Of a stretch of DNA of 29,308 nt, positions 1 to 8,608 are shown piece by piece. The position numbers were made by a program, and so were the translations under genes. Numbering within the stretch: position 1 is the first letter of the stretch; each line of letters begins with the position of its first letter. The stretch is from Candidatus Avipropionibacterium avicola (GTDB lineage: Bacteria > Actinomycetota > Actinomycetes > Propionibacteriales > Propionibacteriaceae). The notes beneath the pieces were generated by a model. That model was not told the DNA's origin. It saw only the letters and a program-made list of their open reading frames with translations, and made no database searches. The stretch covers positions 1 through 29,308 of the forward strand of contig DVLP01000310.1 in assembly GCA_018715445.1 (NCBI GenBank), written 5' to 3'.

Positions 1-853
1 ACACCAGTGCCACCAGCAGTTCCGGATCGACATCGGGGTCGGTCCGTTCGAACCACTGCAGCACGTCGATCGGGCCCCCGCTGTCCACACCCGCACCGGA
101 ACCAACCACATCGGCCAGCAACAGTGCACCATCCACCCAGCGTGCGGCGGTCCCCGGGTGGGCCCAGTCCAGGAAGGACACCTGACCGGACTCAGCATCG
201 ACCAGGATGTTGTCCGCCCGCAGGTCCATGTGGGACAGCACGGCATCGTCCCCACCGTCGACCACCCTGCCGAGCTCGATCTCACGATCGACCCAGCGCA
301 GGGCGCGTTGCTGCCAGGGATCGGTCTCGTCGAGCACGATGTCCTGCCAGGCCGTCAGTGTGGCCGTCAGACCCGCCGATCCGTCCCAGGCCACCGGCGC
401 CAGCACCGGCCGGACCTCGTCCCAGGCCCGCACCACGGTGTCGAGTACCGCGGGAGACCACGGATGGGGCGGGGTGATCCCGGCCCGGGCCTCGAGGAGG
501 TTGACCCGCCACAGCGATCCGTTCACGGACTCGATGTCGGTGGTGGCCCACAGCTCGGGGATTGAGCGGTGCCGCGGCAGTTGGCCGGCGACCTCGGCCT
601 CACGCCGATACATCTGTCCACCCTGAGGATTGGACGTCACGTCGATCGCCTTCACGAAGCCCGTACGACGTGAGCCGGGGACCACGGCGGCCGCCCCGGT
701 CGCCATCCCACCCACGCAGTCACGCACCGATCCACCGATGTCGCCAACGGTGTGGGCCACCCAGGTGTGGATCTCCGGCGGCAGCTCGGACCACAGGGTT
801 CGCTCGGCATGCAGGTAGGTGTCCGGCGGCGTCTCCATGATCGGCCATTCCAT
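1..853 (-). CDS. APH-fold phosphotransferase, partial (3' end beyond window)
   Basis: The minus strand is open from the ATG at 853 to the window edge (284 codons seen, no stop). The protein carries the kinase-like phosphotransferase signature: a catalytic loop HMDLRADN (H-x-D-L-R-x-D-N, Brenner-type) followed about 15 residues later by FLDWAHPG, the metal-binding Asp position. These are the marks of the aminoglycoside phosphotransferase / choline kinase-like superfamily; the substrate cannot be told. The start is supported by GAGG about 6 nt upstream; a second ATG lies five codons on. It follows the SorC-type regulator gene on the same strand by 48 bp, so the two may be cotranscribed. Alternatives are a homoserine or fructosamine-kinase-like member of the same fold. 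Confidence 0.8.
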   Translation of the reverse strand, partial: MEWPIMETPPDTYLHAERTLWSELPPEIHTWVAHTVGDIGGSVRDCVGGMATGAAAVVPGSRRTGFVKAIDVTSNPQGGQMYRREAEVAGQLPRHRSIPELWATTDIESVNGSLWRVNLLEARAGITPPHPWSPAVLDTVVRAWDEVRPVLAPVAWDGSAGLTATLTAWQDIVLDETDPWQQRALRWVDREIELGRVVDGGDDAVLSHMDLRADNILVDAESGQVSFLDWAHPGTAARWVDGALLLADVVGSGAGVDSGGPIDVLQWFERTDPDVDPELLVALV

Positions 854-901
854 CGCAGGCCCTCGTCGGCAGCAACCGGATATCGCGCTGGCCGATGCGG
901 C

Positions 902-1861
902 TCAGTCGGACTCGGCGAGCAGGCCTCGGGCCAAGGATTCGTCGACCACAAGGCGATCGACCAGTCCGCCGCGGATCGCTGCTCTGATGGCCGTGACGGA
1001 CTCTGCACCTCGAGACATCGCCACCACCATGGGGATCGCGCGCGCCTGATCGAAGCTGATGCCGACGGTACGGTCGGCGAACCCTCCGTCCACCGGATGC
1101 CCGTCAGCGTCGAAGACCAGTCCCATGGACTCCCCGACACCGCCGGCATCGGCGACGGCACGGCGATCCTGCTCACTCACCGCATCATGGATCGTCGACA
1201 GCCCGGGCAGCCACGCGCCCACGCTGCACAGCGCCACGGTCACGCGAGGGATCATCGCCAAGGCCCTGGCCACCTCGGGTTGCTCCCGTACGGCACGGGC
1301 CGCCTCGGCCGTGGTCATCACCAGGGGCGTGTGGTAGTAGCTCACCTCACCACCCGCGACGGCCGCTGCTCGGCGGGCCACGTCGTAGGCCGAGTTCTCC
1401 CCGGGCACGACCAGGGCACCACACAGTTGGACGACCGGGATCCGGGGCAGTTCGGTCAAGGCCTCGACGCTGTGGTGGATGGCCCGCGACCACGGCAGGC
1501 CCAGGACGTCCTCGGCGGTCAGGATCCTTTGCAGGACACGGGCTGCGGCCTGTCCGACCAGACGCGCCGACCGGTCCCGGCCCCCGTCGGTCCCGCGCAC
1601 CACGACGCATTCGTCCAGCCCCAGGTGTTGCTCGAGCTCGCGGGCGAGCGGATCGCTGTCGGGGTCACGCACCTCGATCCGGACCAGTCCGAGCTCACGG
1701 GACAGCTCCAGCAGGCGGGCGACCTTGAAGCGGCTGATCCCCAGCGACCGACCGATGTCGACCTTGCTCTCGTCATCGAGGAAGTACCGTCGTGCGACCG
1801 TGGCGGCCAACTGGGCCTCCTCGTCCACGCGGGCCGTCGTGGCCCTTCTGTGCTGAACCAT
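902..1861 (-). CDS. SorC/DeoR-type sugar-binding transcriptional regulator
   Basis: 319 aa. Residues about 15-60 form a helix-turn-helix (DESKVDIGRSLGISRFKVARL) typical of the SorC/DeoR N-terminus, and the remainder matches the SorC sugar-binding domain, with the family-like stretch around LCGALV and the C-terminal AIRGGLVDRLVVDE. Such proteins sense a sugar phosphate or polyol and control a neighbouring catabolic operon. The start at 1861 is preceded by a strong GGGAGGAG. The gene is divergent from the mannitol-dehydrogenase operon, with 105 bp between the starts and an inverted repeat that could be its operator. Inference: it regulates the polyol operon, as SorC-type MtlR proteins do in other actinobacteria. 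Confidence 0.88.
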   Translation of the reverse strand: MVQHRRATTARVDEEAQLAATVARRYFLDDESKVDIGRSLGISRFKVARLLELSRELGLVRIEVRDPDSDPLARELEQHLGLDECVVVRGTDGGRDRSARLVGQAAARVLQRILTAEDVLGLPWSRAIHHSVEALTELPRIPVVQLCGALVVPGENSAYDVARRAAAVAGGEVSYYHTPLVMTTAEAARAVREQPEVARALAMIPRVTVALCSVGAWLPGLSTIHDAVSEQDRRAVADAGGVGESMGLVFDADGHPVDGGFADRTVGISFDQARAIPMVVAMSRGAESVTAIRAAIRGGLVDRLVVDESLARGLLAESD

Positions 1862-1925
1862 CGCCGCTCCTCCCGGTGCGCCCGATCCCTTGACACCATC
1901 GGTGACCCACCACCATACTCACATG

Positions 1926-1943
1926 TGAACGCAATGACGCTCA
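1926..1943. promoter_or_regulatory. Candidate SorC-regulator operator
   Basis: An imperfect inverted repeat, TGAACG-N6-CGCTCA (arms TGARCG/CGYTCA, one mismatch), lies between the divergent regulator and dehydrogenase genes, ending 23 nt before the dehydrogenase ATG. Its position suits repression of the operon by the SorC-type protein. Short arms make this only suggestive. Confidence 0.4.
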
Positions 1944-1966
1944 TCTGAGCACTAGGAGAGTGCGCC

Positions 1967-3433
1967 ATGGCCCAAGCCCCTGGACACGACGAACTCCACA
2001 AGCCTGCGGTCGACTGGGATCGTGCGTCTGTGACGCCGGGCATCGCCCACTTCGGTGTCGGTGGCTTCCATCGCGCCCACCAGGCGGTCTACACCGATGA
2101 CCTGCTCGCGGCCGGTCGGGATCAGGACTGGGGCATCATCGGTATCGGCACCATGCCCGGCGATGCGCGGATGCGTGATGCCCTGGCCCAGCAGGACCAC
2201 CAGTACACGGTGGTCGTCAAACATCCTGACGGTCAACGCGAGGCCCGCCCGATCGGCTCGATCATCGGCTACCACCATGCACCCGACGATCCCGAGGCCG
2301 TCCTTGCCCTGTTGGAGGATCCGGCGATCCGCATCGTCAGCCTCACCATCACCGAAGGTGGCTACCACCTCCACCCGACCACCGGTGAGCTCGATCCCAG
2401 CGACCCGAGCCTCGCCCACGACATCGCCGGTGAGACCCCCGTGCGCAGCGTCTTCGGCTATCTCGTCGAAGGTCTGCGGCGTCGACGCGCGGCAGGCACC
2501 CCGCCGTACACGATCCTGTCGTGCGACAACCTGCCCGGCAACGGAGAGATCGCCGAACGGATGATCTGCGCCTTCGCCGAGCTGGTCGACCCTGAGCTCG
2601 CGCGCTGGATGCGTGATGAGGTGAGCTTCCCGAACTGCATGGTCGATCGGATCACCCCAGCCACCACCGACGCCGACACGGCTGCGCTGCGGGAGGCCGG
2701 CATCGACGATGCCTGGCCCGTGGTCTGTGAGCCCTTCCGTCAGTGGGTCATGGAGGACAAGTTCACCGCCGGTCGACCGACCTGGGAAGCGGCCGGCGCC
2801 CAAGTCGTCGACGATGTCGGCCCCTACGAGTTGATGAAGCTGCGGCTGCTCAACGCGTCACACCAGGCCATCGCCTACCTCGGACATCTCGACGGACACC
2901 GGTATGCCCATGAAGTCTCCAGCGACCAGCTGTATCGCGACTTCCTGATGGGCTACATGGAGCAGGAGGCCACCCCCACCCTGCCAGCGGTCCCCGGTGT
3001 CGACCTGGTCGACTACCGCCAGACCCTGCTCGACCGCTTCGCCAGTCCAGCCATCAGCGACCCCCTCGCCCGGCTGGCGGCCGAAGCCTCGGACCGGATC
3101 CCGAAGTTCCTCCTCCCAGTGATCCGTGCCAACCTCACCAGCGGCGGACCGATCGACCGGTCCGCCCTGGTGGTGGCGGCCTGGGCCCGCTACTGCGAGG
3201 GCACCGACGAGCAGGGTGCACCGATCGACGTCGTGGACCGGTTGGCCGAGCCACTGATGGCCGCAGCGGCCCGGCACGACGACGACCTGCTCGCCTTCCT
3301 CCGCAACGAGGACCTCTTCGGTGACCTGGTTGACAAAGCCCGCTTCACCGAGCGCTACCGCGAGTTGCTGGGCCAGCTCCGTACCGACGGTGCCCACGCC
3401 ACGGTGTCCCGCCTCGTCCAGGACCTGTCATGA
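1967..3433 (+). CDS. Mannitol 2-dehydrogenase / polyol-specific long-chain dehydrogenase
   Basis: 488 aa, the normal length for this family of NAD-dependent mannitol 2-dehydrogenases (mannitol to fructose) and fructuronate reductases. The Rossmann-type N-terminus shows GVGGFHRAHQA at 30-40. The catalytic signature KLRLLNASH is at 291-299: by family knowledge Lys291 is the general base, with Asn296 and His299 assisting. CDNLPGNG at 186-193 is the conserved substrate/cofactor segment. AGGAGAG at 1954-1960 serves as ribosome site. It is first in an operon with a solute-binding protein (ATGA overlap) and an NCS1 permease. The exact polyol (mannitol, arabitol, sorbitol) or a uronate is not decidable by eye. 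Confidence 0.9.
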   Translation: MAQAPGHDELHKPAVDWDRASVTPGIAHFGVGGFHRAHQAVYTDDLLAAGRDQDWGIIGIGTMPGDARMRDALAQQDHQYTVVVKHPDGQREARPIGSIIGYHHAPDDPEAVLALLEDPAIRIVSLTITEGGYHLHPTTGELDPSDPSLAHDIAGETPVRSVFGYLVEGLRRRRAAGTPPYTILSCDNLPGNGEIAERMICAFAELVDPELARWMRDEVSFPNCMVDRITPATTDADTAALREAGIDDAWPVVCEPFRQWVMEDKFTAGRPTWEAAGAQVVDDVGPYELMKLRLLNASHQAIAYLGHLDGHRYAHEVSSDQLYRDFLMGYMEQEATPTLPAVPGVDLVDYRQTLLDRFASPAISDPLARLAAEASDRIPKFLLPVIRANLTSGGPIDRSALVVAAWARYCEGTDEQGAPIDVVDRLAEPLMAAAARHDDDLLAFLRNEDLFGDLVDKARFTERYRELLGQLRTDGAHATVSRLVQDLS

Positions 3434-4782
3434 AGCCCCGAGGTCTCATGAAACATCGCTGGGCAATCATGGTGGCCGTCGTGCTGGTGGCCGCCATGGC
3501 TGCCTGTGCCCCCGCCGACGAGCAGGCCGACGACAACACCCTGACGATCGCCGTGGTCGACAATCCTGACCTGGTGAGGATGCAGGAGCTCGCCAGCCAC
3601 TTCACCGACCAACATCCCGAGATCACTCTGGAGTGGGTCACCCTCAGCGAGGGCGAGCTGCGTCAGAAGGTCAGCACCGACGTCGCCAGTGGAGCGGGCC
3701 AGTACGACGTCGTGGCCCTCGGCGCCTACGAGACCGCGATCTGGGCCGAACGTGACCTCCTGGTGCCGATGGACGGGCTCGATCCCTCCTACGACGTCGA
3801 CGACCTGCTCCCCACGGTCCGCCAGGCCCTCTCGTACGAAGGCCAACTCTTCGCCCTGCCGTTCTACGCCGAGTCCTCCTTCACCATGTATCGCACCGAT
3901 CTGCTCGAGGAAGCCGGACTGCGCATGCCCGACAACCCCACGTGGGACTTCGTCGTGCAGGCCGCCCAGCGAATGGGCGACCTGGGAGAGACCTCCGGAG
4001 CCTGCTTGCGCGGCGTCCCCGGGTGGGGCGAGAACATGGCGCTGGTGACCACGATGGCCAATGCCTACGGCGGCCGGTGGTTCGACGAGCAATGGCAACC
4101 CCAGTTGACTTCCGAGGCCTGGCAGCAGGCCCTGCAGACCTACTTGGCCCTCGGGGCGGAGGCACCCGACGGCGCGGTCGAGCGAGGGTTCTCCGAGAAC
4201 GCTCAGCTGTTCGCCGACGGCAAGTGTGCGATCTGGGTCGACTCCACAGCGGCGGCGGCCCAACTCGCCGACCCGGATCGATCCTCGGTGGCCGACACGG
4301 TCGGATTCGCTCCGGCGCCGACGGCGGGACACGACCGCAACAGCGCTTGGCTGTGGGCGTGGTCCCTCGCGGTCCCGGCCAGCTCCCAGCAGCAGGATGT
4401 CGCCAAGCAGTTCGCCAGCTGGGCCACCTCGACCGAGTACACCGAGCTGGTCGCCGAGCAGTACGGCTGGGTGAACGCTCCCCCGGGGACCCGCAGCTCG
4501 CTCTACGAGCGCAGTGATTACACCGAGGAGGCCGACTTCGCTGAGCTGGTGCTGCAGGCGATCAGCCAAGCCGATCTGGACAACCCGACGGTCGAACCCG
4601 TCCCCTACACCGGCATCCAGTATGTCGCGATCCCTGAGTTCCAAGGGATCGGCACCGCGGTGGGCAACCAGGTCGCCGAGGCCCTCACCGGTCAGGTCAG
4701 TGCCCAGGATGCCCTGCAGAACTCCCAGTGGGTGACCGAGAAGGTCATCCAACGGACACGCCTGACCAACGACGACCAGTGA
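3430..4782 (+). CDS. ABC-type sugar/polyol solute-binding lipoprotein
   Basis: 450 aa. The N-terminus is a lipoprotein signal peptide: KHR, a hydrophobic core, and AAMAAC with the lipidated Cys at 26. The mature part has the pattern of family 1 extracellular solute-binding proteins, with an early segment of the type TIAVVDNPDL, YDVVALGAYE around residues 95-104 and YGGRWFDE in the middle. It would capture a sugar or polyol outside the membrane. The ATG overlaps the dehydrogenase stop (ATGA), with AGGA 6 nt upstream; a second in-frame ATG at 3448 behind GAGG is possible and gives a more typical signal peptide. Oddly no ABC permease or ATPase gene follows, so it must use components encoded elsewhere or have another role. 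Confidence 0.9.
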   Translation: MKPRGLMKHRWAIMVAVVLVAAMAACAPADEQADDNTLTIAVVDNPDLVRMQELASHFTDQHPEITLEWVTLSEGELRQKVSTDVASGAGQYDVVALGAYETAIWAERDLLVPMDGLDPSYDVDDLLPTVRQALSYEGQLFALPFYAESSFTMYRTDLLEEAGLRMPDNPTWDFVVQAAQRMGDLGETSGACLRGVPGWGENMALVTTMANAYGGRWFDEQWQPQLTSEAWQQALQTYLALGAEAPDGAVERGFSENAQLFADGKCAIWVDSTAAAAQLADPDRSSVADTVGFAPAPTAGHDRNSAWLWAWSLAVPASSQQQDVAKQFASWATSTEYTELVAEQYGWVNAPPGTRSSLYERSDYTEEADFAELVLQAISQADLDNPTVEPVPYTGIQYVAIPEFQGIGTAVGNQVAEALTGQVSAQDALQNSQWVTEKVIQRTRLTNDDQ

Positions 4783-4805
4783 TCGACGACGAGCCCGGGA
4801 GAGCC

Positions 4806-6608
4806 ATGAGCACCGAGACTTCGGCACCGGCCGACAGTGATGACGTCAAGGCCGAGTTCAGTGATCTGGCCGCCCTCGACCCTGAGCAGCTTCCCGTCCC
4901 GAAGCATCGGCTCCACGGCGCTGGTCACTTCGCCGGTCTCTACGGAGCTGAGCATGTGGCCGCCACCGAGTTCGTCATCGGGGCGACCTTCGTCGCCCTC
5001 GGTGCCGGGATCTGGGACATCCTGATCGGGTTGATCATCGGCAACCTGCTGGCCACGTTGAGCTTCCGCTTCATCACCGCACCGATTGCGGTCAAGTCTC
5101 GGCTGAGCTTCTACGCCTACATGCACCGCATCGTCGGGGATTCGGTCTCGAGGGTCTACAACGGGGCCAATGCGGTGATCTTCGCGGTGATCTCAGCGGC
5201 GATGATCACCGTTTCGGCCACCGCCGTGCGGCGCCTCTTCGGGATCCCGGGGCAGGAGCAGGCCTACCCGACCCATCTCGGCTTCGTCGCGATCACGGTG
5301 CTGTTCAGCGTCGTCGCCGTACTGGTGGCGGTGGTCGGGTTCAACGCCGTGGCCGAGATCGCGTCCCTGTGCGCCCCCTGGCTGATGTTGCTCTTCACCG
5401 TCGGCGGGATGGTGCTGCTGCCCCAGCTCATCGAGTCGATCAACGGCACCACCACGCTGGACGGCTTCGGTGGCTTCGTGGATGTGGCCGGAGCCACCGT
5501 CTTCACCGGGATCAATGCCGACGGCGAGCCGGGGATCGGTCTCCTCGAGGTCGTCGGATTCGCCTGGGCGGCCAACACCTTCGCCCACTTCGGGCTGGTC
5601 GACATGGCTCTGTTGCGCTACGCCAGGAAGTCCTCGTACGGCTACGCCACGGCCACCGGCATGATGTTCGGCCACTACGTGGCGTGGATCTCGGCCGGGC
5701 TGATGGGCGCAGCGGTGGCCTGGATCACCGCCACCAGCATCGCCGTGCTCGAGCCGGGTGACGTGGCGTGGCATGCCCTGGGCGCCACCGGCTTCATCAT
5801 CGTGGTGATCGCCGGCTGGACCACGGCGAACCCCAACATCTATCGCGCCGGCCTGGCAGCCCAGTCGGTGTTCCCGAAGGTGTCACGCACCAAGGTGACC
5901 ATCCTGGTCGGAGTGATGGTCGCGGCCACCAGCGCCTTCCCCTTCTTCTATCGCAGTGTGCTGCCGGTGCTGACCTATGCCGGTCTCGTCCTGGTCCCCC
6001 TGGGCGGCATCGTCTTCGCCGAGCACTATCTGTTCCGTCGACTGGGCCTCACCAAGTACTGGTCACGCTTCAAGGGCGTGAAGCACAACATGCCGGCCTT
6101 CATCGCCTGGGCCGCGGCCCTGGTGGTCGGCTTCGGGCTCAACATCCTCCAGGTCATCCCGTACTACTACCTGTTCATCCCTGCCTGGATCACCTCCATC
6201 GTGGTCTACACTGTGCTGGCCAAGGGGGCCGGCGCCAGCCAGGAGTACCCGGAGCAGCAGAGCGAGGACGACCGCTTCGACGCGCGGGTCAAGCGATACC
6301 ACGACCAACTGGCCAAGACCGAAGACGTCACGCACTTCAAGGACCGCTCCGTCCTGGGGCGACTGCTTCTCGTGGTGTCGGTGGTGGCGCTGGCGATCAT
6401 CTTCGTCTTCGCCTTCCGTGTGCTGTTCTTCAGCCCGGATCTGTACCACTACTACGTCAACCGGGAGCAGTTCTACGTCGCGACCCTGGTCGGCACGATC
6501 GTCTACTTCGTCGCGGCCTACACCCGCCAGCAACGCACCAAGTGGCTGCGCAAGCGCGCGGAGGCCAGCTCCGGGAGGACCCCTCCCCCGCGTGACAACA
6601 CCCGCTGA
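4806..6608 (+). CDS. NCS1-family (purine/cytosine-type) permease with C-terminal extension
   Basis: 600 aa from the ATG at 4806 (GGGAGAG just upstream); an upstream GTG/ATG frame extension to 4728 is rejected because it overlaps the preceding gene and lacks a ribosome site. A charged N-terminus (about 45 aa) leads into GLYGAEHVAATEFVIGATF and then about 12 hydrophobic segments in the NCS1 pattern, including GWTTANPNIYRAGLA near residue 340. After a polar loop of about 70 residues, two more hydrophobic segments (about 520-545 and 560-580) follow, an addition to the usual NCS1 core. It lies 23 bp behind the solute-binding protein gene. The operon suggests import linked to polyol use, but NCS1 members carry nucleobases, hydantoins and related compounds; the substrate is open. 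Confidence 0.82.
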   Translation: MSTETSAPADSDDVKAEFSDLAALDPEQLPVPKHRLHGAGHFAGLYGAEHVAATEFVIGATFVALGAGIWDILIGLIIGNLLATLSFRFITAPIAVKSRLSFYAYMHRIVGDSVSRVYNGANAVIFAVISAAMITVSATAVRRLFGIPGQEQAYPTHLGFVAITVLFSVVAVLVAVVGFNAVAEIASLCAPWLMLLFTVGGMVLLPQLIESINGTTTLDGFGGFVDVAGATVFTGINADGEPGIGLLEVVGFAWAANTFAHFGLVDMALLRYARKSSYGYATATGMMFGHYVAWISAGLMGAAVAWITATSIAVLEPGDVAWHALGATGFIIVVIAGWTTANPNIYRAGLAAQSVFPKVSRTKVTILVGVMVAATSAFPFFYRSVLPVLTYAGLVLVPLGGIVFAEHYLFRRLGLTKYWSRFKGVKHNMPAFIAWAAALVVGFGLNILQVIPYYYLFIPAWITSIVVYTVLAKGAGASQEYPEQQSEDDRFDARVKRYHDQLAKTEDVTHFKDRSVLGRLLLVVSVVALAIIFVFAFRVLFFSPDLYHYYVNREQFYVATLVGTIVYFVAAYTRQQRTKWLRKRAEASSGRTPPPRDNTR

Positions 6609-6618
6609 GCTCGTCCGG

Positions 6619-7254
6619 TCACCGGCGATGCTGGACCACCAGGTCTGCGACCTGCGGTGCCGCCATCGCCGTCCCGACCAACCAGGCAGCCCCGTCGTCG
6701 AGGATCGACTGGTGTGGTGCCGACAGGTGGTGCAACAACATGCCGTCCACCAGGGCCAGCACCATCCGTGCGACTGAGGCACCCTCCCGTGGATCACCAC
6801 CGGGCAGGACGCCGGACAACGACTCGGTGGTCCGGGCGACGAACTCGTCACGTCCGCGGGCGATCACGTCCTGCAGACCAGGCCGCGACGCCGCATGCAG
6901 GTAGAGCTCGAAACGAGCCCGCACCAGGCCCGGTCGCTCAAGCATCTCGCGGACCACCGCATCGGCGCGTCGCCACACCTCGGCGGGGACCTCACCACTG
7001 TCCATCGCTGCCTCAACCAGGTCGGTGGGCACCACCAGCACGCTGACGACCTCCACCTCGACCATGTGCTCCACGACCCCGGCAATGAGTCCGTCGAGGG
7101 AGCCGAAGTGGTACTTCACGGTGCCCTGGGACACCCCGGCCCGCTGTTCCACACGACGGTGGGTCACTGCCCGCAGCCCGTCCTCGGCCAGCAGGGCGAC
7201 CGCGGCCGTGACCAGGTCGCGCCGTAGCTGTGCGGTCACCTCGATTCGCGTCAT
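6619..7254 (-). CDS. TetR-family transcriptional regulator
   Basis: 211 aa from ATG 7254 (MTRIEV). Residues about 8-55 form the TetR DNA-binding domain: AAVALLAEDGLRAVTHRRV, then a recognition helix GVSQGTVKYHFGSLDGLI. The C-terminal ligand-binding half is helical and specific to the protein. A GTG at 7278 would add 8 codons and start inside the palindrome; I prefer 7254, although neither has a clear ribosome site, so a leaderless message is likely. The gene is divergent from a cytochrome P450, with 28 bp between the preferred starts, and is convergent (10 bp apart) with the NCS1 permease gene. Inference: it represses itself and the P450. Confidence 0.88.
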   Translation of the reverse strand: MTRIEVTAQLRRDLVTAAVALLAEDGLRAVTHRRVEQRAGVSQGTVKYHFGSLDGLIAGVVEHMVEVEVVSVLVVPTDLVEAAMDSGEVPAEVWRRADAVVREMLERPGLVRARFELYLHAASRPGLQDVIARGRDEFVARTTESLSGVLPGGDPREGASVARMVLALVDGMLLHHLSAPHQSILDDGAAWLVGTAMAAPQVADLVVQHRR

Positions 7255-7270
7255 GGGGACAAGCGTAGTA

Positions 7271-7290
7271 GTTTCCACACTCGTGGAACC
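7271..7290. promoter_or_regulatory. TetR operator palindrome overlapping the P450 start
   Basis: GTTTCCAC-ACTC-GTGGAACC: 8-bp arms with a single mismatch around a 4-bp spacer. It lies between the divergent TetR and P450 genes and contains the GTG start of the P450 in its right arm. The size and place fit a TetR dimer site controlling both promoters. Confidence 0.7.
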
Positions 7291-8605
7291 AATTCAGTCT
7301 GAGAACCTCGCTGTCCGGCTCGGTGCCCGGGTGCGCTACCCGTTGGCCGACAGCCTTCTCCGGCTGTACCGACGGCGCGGATCGGTCACCTCGGTGGGCG
7401 GCCGACGCGGCTACACCTATCTCCTGGGCCCGGAGGCCAATCAGTTCGTCTTCGCGCGCTCCGGGTCGTTCCGATGGGGTCGAGCGCTGGACTTCCTGCG
7501 ACCGGTCGACGGCGAGACCTCGATGCTGTTGAGCGACGGCGACGACCATCGGCGACGGCGCCGCCTCGTCGAGCCCGGCCTGCATCACCGCCGGATCGCC
7601 GACCACGTCCCGACCATGGCCGCCAACGCCGACGCCGTGATCGACCAGTGGCACCCCGGCGAGGAGCACGACGCCTTCGCCCAGTTCCGGGCGGCGATCC
7701 GGCGCACCACCCTCGACACCCTCTTCGGCCCGTCCCTCGCCTCCGACGCACAGTGGCTCGGTGAGGACCTGCAGGTGATGATCGACCTGTGTGACGCCCT
7801 GCCCCAGGTGGTCGGGACGCGGCGACGTCTGCGCACCCCGCTGTGGCGCCGCGCGATGGCTTCCCGCGACCGGGTCGATGCCCGGATCCATGCCGAGATC
7901 GCGCGGGTCCGTGGCCTCGGGGCCGGTGCAGAGGCCTCGATCATGGACACCCTGGTCCACGGTCGCGACGGCGACGGCGCCGGGCTGGCCGACGAGGAGA
8001 TCCGCGACCAGGCGGTCACGCTGATCGTCGCCGGCTACGAGACCACCAGTGCACTCCTGGGCTGGGCGCTGCACGCCATGCTCGCCCAACCTGAGGTCTG
8101 GGCCCGAGCCGCTGAGGAAGTCGCCACGGTCGTCGGTGACGCCCCGCCCACCGCCGGCCAGGTCCGGGCGATGCCGTACCTCAACGGCGTGGTCAGCGAA
8201 GCGTTGCGCCTCTGGGCTCCTGTCGTGGTGCTGGCCCGCTGGCTCGCCGAGCCGATCTCCTTTGCCGGCAAGGACATCCAACCGGGACGCTCGGTGGTGA
8301 TCAGTCCGTACCTCACCCATCGACTGCCCGAGCTGTGGCCCGAGCCGCTGGAGTTCCGTCCGCAACGTTGGATCGAGGGTGACGCCTTGCACCGCAAGCC
8401 GAAGCCGTACGAGTACCTTCCGTTCGGCGGTGGCGCCCACCGGTGTGTCGGTGCGGCGATGGCGGTGACCGAGGTTGCGGTGATGCTCGCCCGGATCCTG
8501 GCACGGACCGACATCTCCCTCGTGCCACAACGGATCCGGCCGCGCAGCATGGTCACGATGAAGCCACGCGACGGTGTGCGGATCCGGGTGCAATCGGTCC
8601 GGTGA
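7283..8605 (+). CDS. Cytochrome P450
   Basis: 440 aa from GTG 7283 (MEPIQSENLA). All P450 landmarks are present: the I-helix oxygen-activation motif AGYETTS at 250-256, the K-helix E-x-x-R as EALR at 306-309, and the heme-binding loop FGGGAHRCVG at 381-390 with thiolate Cys388. No membrane anchor, so a soluble monooxygenase needing ferredoxin and reductase from elsewhere. The frame is open further upstream but this would run over the TetR gene, and the GTG is inside the shared palindrome; no ribosome site precedes it, suggesting leaderless translation. Substrate unknown; the look (ETTS, HRLPELWPEP) is of the CYP102/CYP4-like or CYP110/CYP120-like group of actinobacterial P450s. Confidence 0.93.
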   Translation: MEPIQSENLAVRLGARVRYPLADSLLRLYRRRGSVTSVGGRRGYTYLLGPEANQFVFARSGSFRWGRALDFLRPVDGETSMLLSDGDDHRRRRRLVEPGLHHRRIADHVPTMAANADAVIDQWHPGEEHDAFAQFRAAIRRTTLDTLFGPSLASDAQWLGEDLQVMIDLCDALPQVVGTRRRLRTPLWRRAMASRDRVDARIHAEIARVRGLGAGAEASIMDTLVHGRDGDGAGLADEEIRDQAVTLIVAGYETTSALLGWALHAMLAQPEVWARAAEEVATVVGDAPPTAGQVRAMPYLNGVVSEALRLWAPVVVLARWLAEPISFAGKDIQPGRSVVISPYLTHRLPELWPEPLEFRPQRWIEGDALHRKPKPYEYLPFGGGAHRCVGAAMAVTEVAVMLARILARTDISLVPQRIRPRSMVTMKPRDGVRIRVQSVR

Positions 8606-8608
8606 GCC

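Noticed and set aside
3355..4827. 490-codon minus-strand frame over the binding-protein gene
   Set aside because: Shadow of a well-supported lipoprotein gene.
7013..8593. 526-codon open frame antisense to the P450
   Set aside because: It mirrors the P450 with its proper motifs on the other strand; the composition is an artefact of high GC.
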